Assembly (NCBI GenBank): GCA_964496575.1
Contig: CAZCAC010000001.1
Coordinates: 62,001 to 126,000 of the forward strand
Length of the DNA: 64,000 bases
Reading direction: 5' to 3'
Source of the DNA: CAZCAC01 sp964496575
Lineage (GTDB): Bacteria > Planctomycetota > UBA1135 > GCA-002686595
Shown here: one piece after another, positions 34,401-42,220 of the stretch
How the letters are laid out: the number at the start of each line of letters is the position of its first letter
Position numbering within the stretch: position 1 is the first letter of the stretch
Position numbers and translations under genes: made by a program
The notes under the pieces: generated by a model
What the model saw: only the letters and a program-made list of their open reading frames with translations
Databases searched by the model: none
Told to the model about the DNA's origin: nothing

Positions 34401-36002
34401 ATGAGATCAACAGCGGTATCGCTGGTGTGTGTTCTTGTATCACTGGCCGTCAGCTCCGGGCTCCCGGCGTGGTCGGCCCCCGCGCTCGACCCGAGGTCCG
34501 GCGCCGAGGAGACCGAGCTCTCCGCTCACGATGGGGCCACTGGCGACGCGTTCGGCCGGTCGGTTGCGATGTCGGGCGACACGGCCGTAGTGGGAGCCAC
34601 CGGGGACCAGGACGACGGCCCCTACAGCGGCTCCGCCTACGTGTTCCAGCGAGACCTCGGCGGCCCGGACAGCTGGGGGCAGGTGCGAAAGCTCACCGCG
34701 TCCGACGCGACCGCAGAGGACAGGTTCGGCACCTCGATCGCGATCTCGACCGACACGGTCGTGGTCGGGGCACCGGGGCGGGACGTGGGTTCCACCAGTC
34801 CCGGCTACGCCTACGTCTTCTCCCGAGACCACGGCGGTGCCGATAACTGGGGGCAGCTGAAGAAGATCACCGCTTCCGACGCGGCCAAGTGGGACGGCTT
34901 CGGCACCGCGGTGGCAATCTCGGGCGATACCGCCGTGGTAAGTGCCGCTTACAACGACGACCACGGCACGAACTCCGGCTCGGTCTACGTGTTTCGACAG
35001 GATCTCGGCGGCCCCGACAACTGGGGCGAGGTGACGAAGATCACCGCCTCCGACGCGGCCGACGGTGACGACTTCGGCATCGCGGTCGCGATCTGGGACG
35101 ACACGGTCGTGGTCGGGACCACCAGTGACGGCATTGGCTACCATGCCGGCTCGGGCTACGTCTTCCAACGCGATCACGGAGGCAACGACAGCTGGGGTGA
35201 GGTGGCAAAGCTCACGGCGTCCGACGCGGCCGCGAATGACCTCTTCGGCTATTCGGTCGCGATCTGGGGCGACAGGGTGGTGGTGGGAGCCGTCGGGAAC
35301 GAGGTCCACGGCTCGCACTCCGGCTCGGCCTACCTCTTCCACCGGCACGAGGGCGGAGTCGACAGCTGGGGCGAGGTGGCCAAGTTCACCGCTTCCGACA
35401 CGACCATCGACGACAGCTTCGGCTCGTTCGTCTCGGCCTGTGGTGACTACGTCCTGGTGGGAGCTTCGGGGGTGAACACCGGTACCGGCTCGGCCTACGT
35501 CTACTTCTCGTTCCCGGCCGACGAGCCGGGGACTCCCTTCTGCTTCGGAGACCGCTTCAATCTGCGCTGCCCGTGCTTCAACGATGCACCCACCGCTGGG
35601 CGGGGCTGCGCCAACAGCACCGGCGACGGGTGCCGGCTGCTCGGCTGGGGCAGCAACAGCCTCGGGCAACAGACCGTCGACCCGCTGGTGCTGTCGGTGA
35701 TCGGCTCCCGGCCGAGTCAGCCGGGGCTCTACTTCGGAGGTTCGAAGGGCGTGAACGACGGCCTCGGGTTGCGCTTCGGTGACGGTCTGCGCTGCGTCGG
35801 GGGCGGCCTGGTGCGCTTCGAGATCGTGTTCGCGTCGTCAAACGGTTCCTGCTCGACGAGCGTTCCGATCGCGACCGTGATGGGTGTCGCCCCGGGCGAC
35901 GTCCGCCGCTTCCAGTTCTGGTACCGCGATCCCGGCCCCGGAAGTCCCTGCGGCAACGAGTTCAACCTCAGCAACGGCTACGAGGTCAGGTTCTTGCCGT
36001 GA
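34401..36002 (+). CDS. Secreted FG-GAP-type repeat protein with Cys-rich C-terminal domain
   Basis: The product has 533 residues from the ATG at 34401, preceded by AGGAGGAGAAC. The signal peptide is MRSTAVSLVCVLVSLAVSSG, cut near AWSA. Six repeats of about 58 residues follow: TASDATAEDRFGTSIAIS, DTVVVGAPG, GYAYVFSRDHGGADNWGQLK. They differ from the 67-residue repeats at 6350-8302 by the insert DHGG.D.WG, so the two proteins belong to separate subfamilies. The C-terminal module is a variant (CFGDRFNLRCPCFNDAPTAG, ending FNLSNGYEVRFLP). It is predicted to be a secreted propeller; the ligand is unknown. Confidence 0.86.
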   Translation: MRSTAVSLVCVLVSLAVSSGLPAWSAPALDPRSGAEETELSAHDGATGDAFGRSVAMSGDTAVVGATGDQDDGPYSGSAYVFQRDLGGPDSWGQVRKLTASDATAEDRFGTSIAISTDTVVVGAPGRDVGSTSPGYAYVFSRDHGGADNWGQLKKITASDAAKWDGFGTAVAISGDTAVVSAAYNDDHGTNSGSVYVFRQDLGGPDNWGEVTKITASDAADGDDFGIAVAIWDDTVVVGTTSDGIGYHAGSGYVFQRDHGGNDSWGEVAKLTASDAAANDLFGYSVAIWGDRVVVGAVGNEVHGSHSGSAYLFHRHEGGVDSWGEVAKFTASDTTIDDSFGSFVSACGDYVLVGASGVNTGTGSAYVYFSFPADEPGTPFCFGDRFNLRCPCFNDAPTAGRGCANSTGDGCRLLGWGSNSLGQQTVDPLVLSVIGSRPSQPGLYFGGSKGVNDGLGLRFGDGLRCVGGGLVRFEIVFASSNGSCSTSVPIATVMGVAPGDVRRFQFWYRDPGPGSPCGNEFNLSNGYEVRFLP

Positions 36003-36006
36003 GGAG

Positions 36007-36160
36007 TACGGAGTCAGGACAACATACAACACAATAGCGGCCACGGATTGCCCCCGGGACCGGGATCCCCGGGACAACTTCCACCACATTCGCGCCCTGG
36101 ATTGCCGTCGGAGACGGCAATCCAGGGCGCGAATGTGGTGGAAGTTGTCCTGACTCCGTA
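36007..36160. repeat. Intergenic palindromic element with a 38-bp perfect hairpin
   Basis: Positions 36072-36109 are perfectly complementary to 36113-36150 over 38 bp, with a three-base GGA loop. A second, outer copy of part of the element lies at 36007-36023 (TACGGAGTCAGGACAAC), exactly complementary to 36144-36160. The right arm can therefore pair with either left segment. The whole gap between the FG-GAP stop (36002) and the next ATG (36171) is filled by this element. It resembles a REP/MITE-like unit more than an ordinary terminator, since no T tract follows. In the transcript it would place a very stable hairpin just before the downstream start. Confidence 0.85.
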
Positions 36161-36170
36161 TCTATTCGTG

Positions 36171-38225
36171 ATGACTCGCAACGACACGCTGCTCTTCGGA
36201 CTGCTGCTCGGAACCCTGCTGGTGCTGGGGCTCATTTGCCTGCCCCTGCTCTTCGACGAGGGCGAGATGCCCGAGCCGCTGGTCGACGAGGGGCCTGCCG
36301 GGAAGATCACCTCGCCGGGGGAGCTGCCGTCCCCCGAGGCGACGGTCCCCGGCGAGGACCAAGCGGAAGCTCGGCGCGACGCAGCGGTCGGCCCGGCGAT
36401 CGCCGCCGCGCCCCGCAGGCCGAAGGCGCGCACCCTGCGCGGAGTCGTGCTCCACGCGATCACGGCGCAGCCTCTCCAGGGACTCTACATCACGGTTACT
36501 GTGTCGAGGCCGTGGACCGAGACCGAACGGACGACGGTGCTCCACACCGATAGCGATGGGCGCTTCGAGCTGAAGCGCTGCCGACCGGGAAGTCACCTGA
36601 CCTTCGCGGAGACCTCGATTCCCGAGCTGCGCGGGGAACTGAGCCTGGAGCTCGAGCCGCGCACGGTCCGCGTCGATGACGTGGAGGAGCTCGTCCTGCA
36701 CGCCCACCCACCGGCGCTGGTCCTTCACCTCTCCGCGCGGCGCCCCGATGGAGGGGTGATCGCGAAGCCGAAGTTCTGGATCCAGACCGAGGCGAGCCGG
36801 GCGCCGACGCATCAGCCACCCCGGCCCCGCCTGGAAGGAGACTGGAACAGGAGTCGAGGGGTGCTCACCGCGACCTTCCTTCCCTCCCAGCTCTCGAGCG
36901 GTTCTCTCCTGGTCGGAATCGAGGACCAGAGAATCCCCCGCGAGGAGAGTGCCGACTCGGAGAACGACCGATCGCGCGTGATCTGGAGGGAGCTCGCCGA
37001 GCTCCGGGGAGACCTGACCTGGGAGGACCTCGAGTGGATCGACGGCGGCGAGATCCGCTCGAGACCGCACGAGGATTCGGGTCACCTCGTCGCCGGCCCC
37101 GTGCAGATCGCCGACTGGCGGGGCGAGCATCACCACGTCTTCGAGCTCGAGCGGGGGGCTGGACTGCAGGTGAGGGTGCTGGATGCCGAGGGACAGATCG
37201 CGGAGGGCGTCCGCATTCTCATCGACGGAGATCTCTGGCGAGACCGGTGGCCCTTTCGGCGCAACACCTATCACGGTGTCCAGAGCTTCGAGCCGCTGAA
37301 GCCCGGTCCGTCCGACGTCGTCGTCCTCGACTCCTTCGTGCCGACCGTCGAGCTGGCCCGTGAGTCGGTCACCATGATCGCCGGCGAGACGACCGAGCTC
37401 GTCATCGAGCTCCCGGCCGAACGTCGCCGGCGCCTGGCGGTCTCCGGCACGGTGATGTCGGCGAGCGGGACCCCGATGCCGCAAATCAACGTGAGGGTGG
37501 ACCTCGCTGGCGAGCGAGGGCGTATCGTGTCGACCTCCAGCGACGGCCGCTTCGAGGTCTGGACGCACTCCGCGGCGAGCCAGCTGACCGTACGCCCCGA
37601 CGGCGACCTCTGGGCGGGCCGCTTCGAGCCGGCTTTCATCGAGTGTCCGTTCGGCGCGGCCGATCTCCGCTTCACGAGAGCCGAAGCGCGCGTCGCCCGC
37701 TTCCGCCTCTACTTCAAGGACGAGCGTACCGGCCGGGCGATTCAGGGCTTCCGCCACGTCACGCTGTACCTCGACGGGGCCGCGTCGAACCGCCCCTCGT
37801 CCCCGTTCGTCCTGTCGAACGAACCGTACGACGAGCCCTTCGTCAGCGCGCCGTACTCGCCTCGCGAGGACCTGCGCTGGATCGCCCGCGTGCCGCACTA
37901 CCGGATCGCGTCCGGGAGCATCCCCGCCCCCGCGCAGCACGGGGAGATCGTCGAGCTCACCGCACGGCTCAGCCCGGGCTACGAGGAAGAGCTGCGGATC
38001 GTCACGGCCGGCTCCCGAACTCCGGTGGCCGGTGCGACGGTTCTCGACGAGCGCGGCCAGAAGCTCGGGCGCACCGACTCGGGCGGCGGAGTGACCCTGC
38101 GCGCCGACGAGTGGCCCGCTGAGCTGCGAGTCGAAGCCACGGGTTTCCACCCCGCGACCTGGCAACTCGACCGGGCGGGCCTCACCACGCACTGGGCCGG
38201 TGAGGTGAGGTTGCGTCCGAGGTAG
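36171..38225 (+). CDS. Membrane-anchored protein with carboxypeptidase-regulatory-like domains
   Basis: The product has 684 residues from the ATG at 36171; upstream in-frame codons are within the palindromic element. The N-terminus is MTRNDTLLFGLLLGTLLVLG LICLPLLF, a single membrane helix, followed by an acidic Pro-rich linker. Modules with the regulatory-domain pattern are seen near residues 95 (LRGVVLHAITAQPLQGLYIT ... TDSDGRFELKR), 430 (VSGTVMSASGTPMPQINVRV ... SSDGRFEVWT) and 620 (GSRTPVAGATVLDERGQKLG RTDSGGGVTLRA). It is a paralogue in layout of the genes at 11687 and 31786. No enzyme motif is visible. The stop is 15 bases from the GTG of the truncated response regulator. Confidence 0.8.
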   Translation: MTRNDTLLFGLLLGTLLVLGLICLPLLFDEGEMPEPLVDEGPAGKITSPGELPSPEATVPGEDQAEARRDAAVGPAIAAAPRRPKARTLRGVVLHAITAQPLQGLYITVTVSRPWTETERTTVLHTDSDGRFELKRCRPGSHLTFAETSIPELRGELSLELEPRTVRVDDVEELVLHAHPPALVLHLSARRPDGGVIAKPKFWIQTEASRAPTHQPPRPRLEGDWNRSRGVLTATFLPSQLSSGSLLVGIEDQRIPREESADSENDRSRVIWRELAELRGDLTWEDLEWIDGGEIRSRPHEDSGHLVAGPVQIADWRGEHHHVFELERGAGLQVRVLDAEGQIAEGVRILIDGDLWRDRWPFRRNTYHGVQSFEPLKPGPSDVVVLDSFVPTVELARESVTMIAGETTELVIELPAERRRRLAVSGTVMSASGTPMPQINVRVDLAGERGRIVSTSSDGRFEVWTHSAASQLTVRPDGDLWAGRFEPAFIECPFGAADLRFTRAEARVARFRLYFKDERTGRAIQGFRHVTLYLDGAASNRPSSPFVLSNEPYDEPFVSAPYSPREDLRWIARVPHYRIASGSIPAPAQHGEIVELTARLSPGYEEELRIVTAGSRTPVAGATVLDERGQKLGRTDSGGGVTLRADEWPAELRVEATGFHPATWQLDRAGLTTHWAGEVRLRPR

Positions 38226-38240
38226 CGATACGGGGACGGC

Positions 38241-38477
38241 GTGCTGATTCCCCTTCGCCCCAAGGAGTACACCCTGCTCGAGCTTCTCATGACTCGCGAA
38301 GGTCGTGTCGTCTCCCGGTTGGAGATCGTCGACGCCTGCTGGGACGAGGCCCACGAGCCGCTCTCGAGCGTCGAGGAGGTTCTCGTCGCCTCCCTCCGGC
38401 GCAAGCTCGGTCCGCCGCCCCTGATCCGCACGGTGCGCGGCGCCGGATACGTACTGGAGGGAGGCGCGAATGACTGA
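38241..38477 (+). CDS. Receiver-less OmpR/PhoB-type DNA-binding domain protein
   Basis: The product has 78 residues from a GTG with CGGGGA five bases upstream. It contains most of a winged helix of the OmpR/PhoB class: RPKEYTLLELLMTREGRVVS as strand and first helix, SSVEEVLVASLRRKL as recognition helix, and IRTVRGAGYVLEG as the wing. The phosphoacceptor receiver domain (about 120 residues) and the first strands of the effector domain are missing. The upstream DNA is entirely the preceding gene. It overlaps the histidine kinase by eight bases, as in a normal two-component operon. Either the gene lost its 5' part in a rearrangement, or a stand-alone DNA-binding domain is made. Binding ability is uncertain. 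Confidence 0.7.
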   Translation: MLIPLRPKEYTLLELLMTREGRVVSRLEIVDACWDEAHEPLSSVEEVLVASLRRKLGPPPLIRTVRGAGYVLEGGAND

Positions 38478-39708
38478 GGTGGTCGACACCCGCGGACTGC
38501 GGCGCCTGCAACTCGCCCTCGGCCTGACCTGGTCCGTCGCCTGGGCGGCCGGCCTGGTGTTCTTCGCCGCCGTCGTGGTGAGGCAGGAGGGAGAGATCCG
38601 GAGACAGAACCTCGACGCGGAGCTCGCGCTGCGCGCCACCGCCACCTACGGGCTCACCTGGTTCGACGCGGACGGGACCTTTCACCCGGAGGCGCTCGAG
38701 GCCGAACCGTGGGTCACCGAGGAGGGTGTCGACATCTGGATCGTCCAGCCAACCGTTCCTTCCGTCCGCCACCTGTCCCCGGCGGAGGTGCGCTTCGGGG
38801 CCGCCGATCTCGACACCCTGGCAGCGGAGGTCGTCGGTGATCTGGAGCCGCGCTACGTCGACCGCGGCGGCTTTCGAGTGCACGCCATGCCGACATTCCT
38901 CGAGGGTACCGACGACGAAGCCCACGCGGCCATCATCACCGTCGGCGATCCGCAGGCCGCGGCGGGAGGCCAGACCTTCGCCCGAGAGGTGGTCGTGCTC
39001 GCTGCGATCCTCGGAGCCCTCGGAATCGGGGTCGGCATCTTCCTGGCCCGCTGGAGCATCCGGCCTCTGACGGCCACGTTCGCCCAGCGCGAGCGCTTCC
39101 TGGTGGCCTCCGCCCACGAGCTGAGATCGCCGGTGGCGTCGATGCTGGCCGTGTGCGAGTCCGGGCTCGCAGGCGACGAGCCCCCCGCCGAAGCGCTCGA
39201 GCGCGCCGGGGCATTGGCCCGTCGCACTGCCGAGGTCGTCGAGGGCCTCCTGCTCTTCGCGAGACTCGAGGCGGGCAGCGCCGACCTGGAGAGGCAGACG
39301 GTTCGTCTGGACCTCCTCGTCGAGTCCGCCGCTCCGGAGGGCGCGAGTCTGACCGTCGAGGGAGACGACGATTGCATCGCCAAGGTCGACCCTCGCCTCG
39401 TCCGCGTCGCGGTGGAGAACCTCGTCCGGAACGCACGCGCGCACGGCCGAGCTGCCGACTCGGCGCTCGAGATTCTCGTCTCGGCCACGTCCGTGACGGT
39501 CGAGGATGCCGGACCCGGTTATCCAGCAGCCATTCTCGAGCTGGTCGGAGGGCCCCTCTCCATAGCGCCGTCCTCGAGCGGCGCGGGAGTCGGCCTCGCG
39601 ACGGCCAGGATGATCGCCGAGCTCCACGGCGGAGGGCTGCTCCTCGAGAACCGGTCGAGCGGTGGAGCCCGGGCCGTCCTGGGCCTCGGCCCTCGCGAGA
39701 CGAAGTAG
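38470..39708 (+). CDS. Membrane sensor histidine kinase
   Basis: The product has 412 residues. Two membrane helices (LTWSVAWAAGLVFFAAVVV near residue 18 and EVVVLAAILGALGIGVGIFL near 173) flank a periplasmic sensor of about 130 residues. The HisKA helix pair begins at FLVASAHELRSPVASM with H216 as phosphoacceptor. The ATPase domain has an N box (NLVRNARAHG), G1 (VEDAGPGYP) and G2 (GAGVGLATARMIAE). The kinase looks complete, but its partner in the operon lacks a receiver. It must therefore phosphorylate a regulator encoded elsewhere, or it has been orphaned. The input signal is unknown. Confidence 0.88.
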   Translation: MTEVVDTRGLRRLQLALGLTWSVAWAAGLVFFAAVVVRQEGEIRRQNLDAELALRATATYGLTWFDADGTFHPEALEAEPWVTEEGVDIWIVQPTVPSVRHLSPAEVRFGAADLDTLAAEVVGDLEPRYVDRGGFRVHAMPTFLEGTDDEAHAAIITVGDPQAAAGGQTFAREVVVLAAILGALGIGVGIFLARWSIRPLTATFAQRERFLVASAHELRSPVASMLAVCESGLAGDEPPAEALERAGALARRTAEVVEGLLLFARLEAGSADLERQTVRLDLLVESAAPEGASLTVEGDDDCIAKVDPRLVRVAVENLVRNARAHGRAADSALEILVSATSVTVEDAGPGYPAAILELVGGPLSIAPSSSGAGVGLATARMIAELHGGGLLLENRSSGGARAVLGLGPRETK

Positions 39709-39845
39709 CACGCGGCGGGTTTCTTTCCGGGTGTCAGCCCGGTTTCAGGTTGGTGGTCTACAGTCCGGGTGGACGCCGCGACCTGGCGCCGCCGGCCCAC
39801 GTGCAGGCCGGGACTGCGGACCCTCTGGAACGACCGGGACACGTC

Positions 39846-40940
39846 ATGAAGACCCTCATCTCGATACTCCTCGCTCTCCTGTCGGCTGGTTTCATCCTCG
39901 ACGGCCCGGTGCTCGGGCAGGTCGTCACGCAGAAACGAGTCCCGGCGGCCACGCTGCTCCCCCCGCTGGCGCGTCTCCGGGTACCCGCGGAGTGGGAGCC
40001 GCACCGGGCGACCTGGATGCAGTGGCCTCGCTACTACGAGTCGTCGCTCAGACCCGCGTTCGCGGACATCATCGACGTGCTGCAGGACTACGAGCCGATG
40101 CACGTGATCGCGAACAGCCAGGGCGAGCTCAACCAGGCGCAGAGCTTCCTGGCCGGCCAGGGAGTTCCCCTGACCAACCTCACGTTCCACGTCATGGCGA
40201 TCGATTCGGCGTGGATGCGGGACAACGGCCCCGTATGGGTCGAGCGTGCCGATCAGCTCGTCGTCCAGGACTGGGGCTTCGACGGCTGGGGAGGTCTGAC
40301 CTGGGATTACCACGACGACAATCTCATCCCCCCGCAGGTCGCCGCGGTGGAGGGAGCTCCCTGCGAGGACTGGAACCACCTCATCCACGAGCGGGGCAAC
40401 CTGGAGTTCAACGGGCGCGACACGGTCATCGTGAGCTGGCCGTGCTTCGGCAGCCGCAACCCGTCGAAGACGCAAGCGCAGTTGACCCAGAGCCTGAGGC
40501 AAGCGTTCGGCGTGTCCGAGGTGGTGTGGCTCCTTTCGGCCCCCCCCAGCGACGTCACCGGCGGGCACGTGGACGGCATCGCGAGGTTCATCGACGAGGA
40601 CACCGTGGTCGTTCCTCGCTACACCTTCAGCCACGCGGAGGCCTGGGTCTACGACGATGCCGCGAACATCATCCAGGGCGCCGGCTTGCAGGTCCTCCGC
40701 ATGGATGTCCCCGGCGAGGTGTGGTACGCGGGAACCTGGATGTCCGCGAACTACGTGAACTGGCTGGTCGCGAACGGCGTGGTGGTCATTCCGGGCTTCG
40801 CCGTGACTCAGTGGGACGACGCAGCACGTCAAGCCGTCCAGGGGTACTTCCCCGGGCGAGACGTACACGTCGTGGACACGCGCGAGGTGTGGTACTGGGG
40901 CGGGTCCGTGCACTGCGTCACCAACGACCAGCCGAACTAG
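39846..40940 (+). CDS. Exported agmatine deiminase / peptidylarginine deiminase family enzyme
   Basis: The product has 364 residues with a signal peptide (MKTLISILLALLSAGFILDG, cut near GQ). The guanidino-group-modifying fold shows EWEPHRATWMQWP at the start, MRDNGP (D126), GGHVDG (H241, D243) and the nucleophile Cys in GGSVHCVTND (C357). These are the residues expected for hydrolysis of a guanidinium to a ureido group. Cytosolic agmatine deiminases have no signal peptide, and their E-G-G substrate segment is ERGNLEFNG here. An exported member could act on peptidyl-arginine, agmatine or arginine in the periplasm. No polyamine genes are nearby. Confidence 0.88.
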   Translation: MKTLISILLALLSAGFILDGPVLGQVVTQKRVPAATLLPPLARLRVPAEWEPHRATWMQWPRYYESSLRPAFADIIDVLQDYEPMHVIANSQGELNQAQSFLAGQGVPLTNLTFHVMAIDSAWMRDNGPVWVERADQLVVQDWGFDGWGGLTWDYHDDNLIPPQVAAVEGAPCEDWNHLIHERGNLEFNGRDTVIVSWPCFGSRNPSKTQAQLTQSLRQAFGVSEVVWLLSAPPSDVTGGHVDGIARFIDEDTVVVPRYTFSHAEAWVYDDAANIIQGAGLQVLRMDVPGEVWYAGTWMSANYVNWLVANGVVVIPGFAVTQWDDAARQAVQGYFPGRDVHVVDTREVWYWGGSVHCVTNDQPN

Positions 40941-41057
40941 CCCAATCCGGAATCAGGTTCACGGTCACGCTCCTGCGCCCACTGTCCGCGAGGTAGACTG
41001 CGCCGAGGATTGGAGCAGTCGAACGGAGGAAGAACCCGAGCCCCAGGAGGAAAGACC

Positions 41058-42110
41058 ATGCTGATTCCGAGACCCATTGCTCTGTCGTTCGCGATCCTCA
41101 CCCTAACGCCCCTCCAGCCGGCCGACGAGCTCGTCTTCGAGCCGCAGGAGGGGGCCTCGCTGACACGGACCTTCCGGGAGAAGACGGAGCTGACGCTCGA
41201 GTCCGCCGTGATGACCCGGGACGGCGAGGAAGATGTAGCCGACGACCTGGAGCTCGAGGTGACGAACGAGCGTGAGGTGGCCTTGATCGACGAGGTGCAG
41301 AAGATCGCCGACGGGCGGATCCTGTCGCTGGCTCGCACTTACGAGACCCTCGACGCCCACACGTTCGAGTCCGCGACCGAAGGCGGCCGGGAGCCCGAGC
41401 CGATGGAGTCGAGGGGCTCGAGCGAGCTGGAAGGTGCGAAGGTTCTCTTCGAGTGGGACGAGACGGACGAGGAGTACGCCGCCCGCTACGACGAGGACAG
41501 CGAGGACCACGACGAGGACTTCCTGGAGGGCCTCGAGGCAGAGGTCGACCTGGGCGGTTTCCTGCCCGAAGGAGAGGTCTCCCCGGGAGACAGCTGGGAG
41601 ATCGAGCCGGAGATCCTCGCGGCCATCCTCCGCCCCGGGGGCGATCTCACTCACGGGCTCGACCCGATCGAGGGCCGGGGCGAACAGGAGCTGGTGATCC
41701 TCTGTTTCTGCTTCTGCCTCGCGGAGTGCGGTGAGGAGCTCGAAGGCGAGGTCGCGCTCGAGTACGAGGGGCGGCGGGAGACCGACGACGGGGAGCTCGC
41801 GGTGATCTCCTTCACGGTCGAGCTCACCTCCGAGCGCAACGTGCTCGACTCGATGAGGACCCTCGCCGAGCGCATGGAGGTGGACATGCCGGAGCTCGAG
41901 GAGATGGAGGAAGTGAGCGTCGAGATCGAGCTCGAGGGGAAGGGCGAGCTGCTCTGGAACGTCGAGGCCGGTCGCGCGCACTCCCTCGAGCTCGAAGGCG
42001 AGCTGGAGCTGTCCTTCTCGACCACGATCCCGAGGGGGCCGGTCGAGGCGACCATGGAGCTCCAGTTCGTCGGGACGACGGAGGTCACCGTCGAGGTGAC
42101 GTCGGACTGA
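41058..42110 (+). CDS. Acidic exported protein of unknown function
   Basis: The product has 350 residues from an ATG preceded by AGGAGGAAAGACC. The N-terminus MLIPRPIALSFAILTLTPLQ is a short signal peptide. The mature protein is extremely rich in Glu and Asp (for example DETDEEYAARYDEDSEDHDE) and predicted to be mostly beta-strand. A CFCFCLAEC cluster near residue 217 could bind metal or form disulfides. Phrases such as LPEGEVSPGDSWEI recall a planctomycete hypothetical family that may include 8964-10274. No enzymatic motif is seen. GGTAGACT at 40992-40999 resembles the -10 element of the LacI-regulated promoters. Confidence 0.72.
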   Translation: MLIPRPIALSFAILTLTPLQPADELVFEPQEGASLTRTFREKTELTLESAVMTRDGEEDVADDLELEVTNEREVALIDEVQKIADGRILSLARTYETLDAHTFESATEGGREPEPMESRGSSELEGAKVLFEWDETDEEYAARYDEDSEDHDEDFLEGLEAEVDLGGFLPEGEVSPGDSWEIEPEILAAILRPGGDLTHGLDPIEGRGEQELVILCFCFCLAECGEELEGEVALEYEGRRETDDGELAVISFTVELTSERNVLDSMRTLAERMEVDMPELEEMEEVSVEIELEGKGELLWNVEAGRAHSLELEGELELSFSTTIPRGPVEATMELQFVGTTEVTVEVTSD

Positions 42111-42220
42111 CCGGCACCCGTGGCGGGCGAGGCCCCGATGAAGAGCGAAAAAGCGACATTCCCCCATCGCCTCCGCGCGAACCGAAGGGCCGAAGAACCT
42201 TCAGGGCGAAACGGGCGGCG

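Noticed and set aside
36162..38645. 827-residue minus-strand frame opposite the regulatory-like protein
   Set aside because: Arg/Gly/Pro-rich antisense translation with no recognisable motif; spans the clear plus-strand kinase operon.
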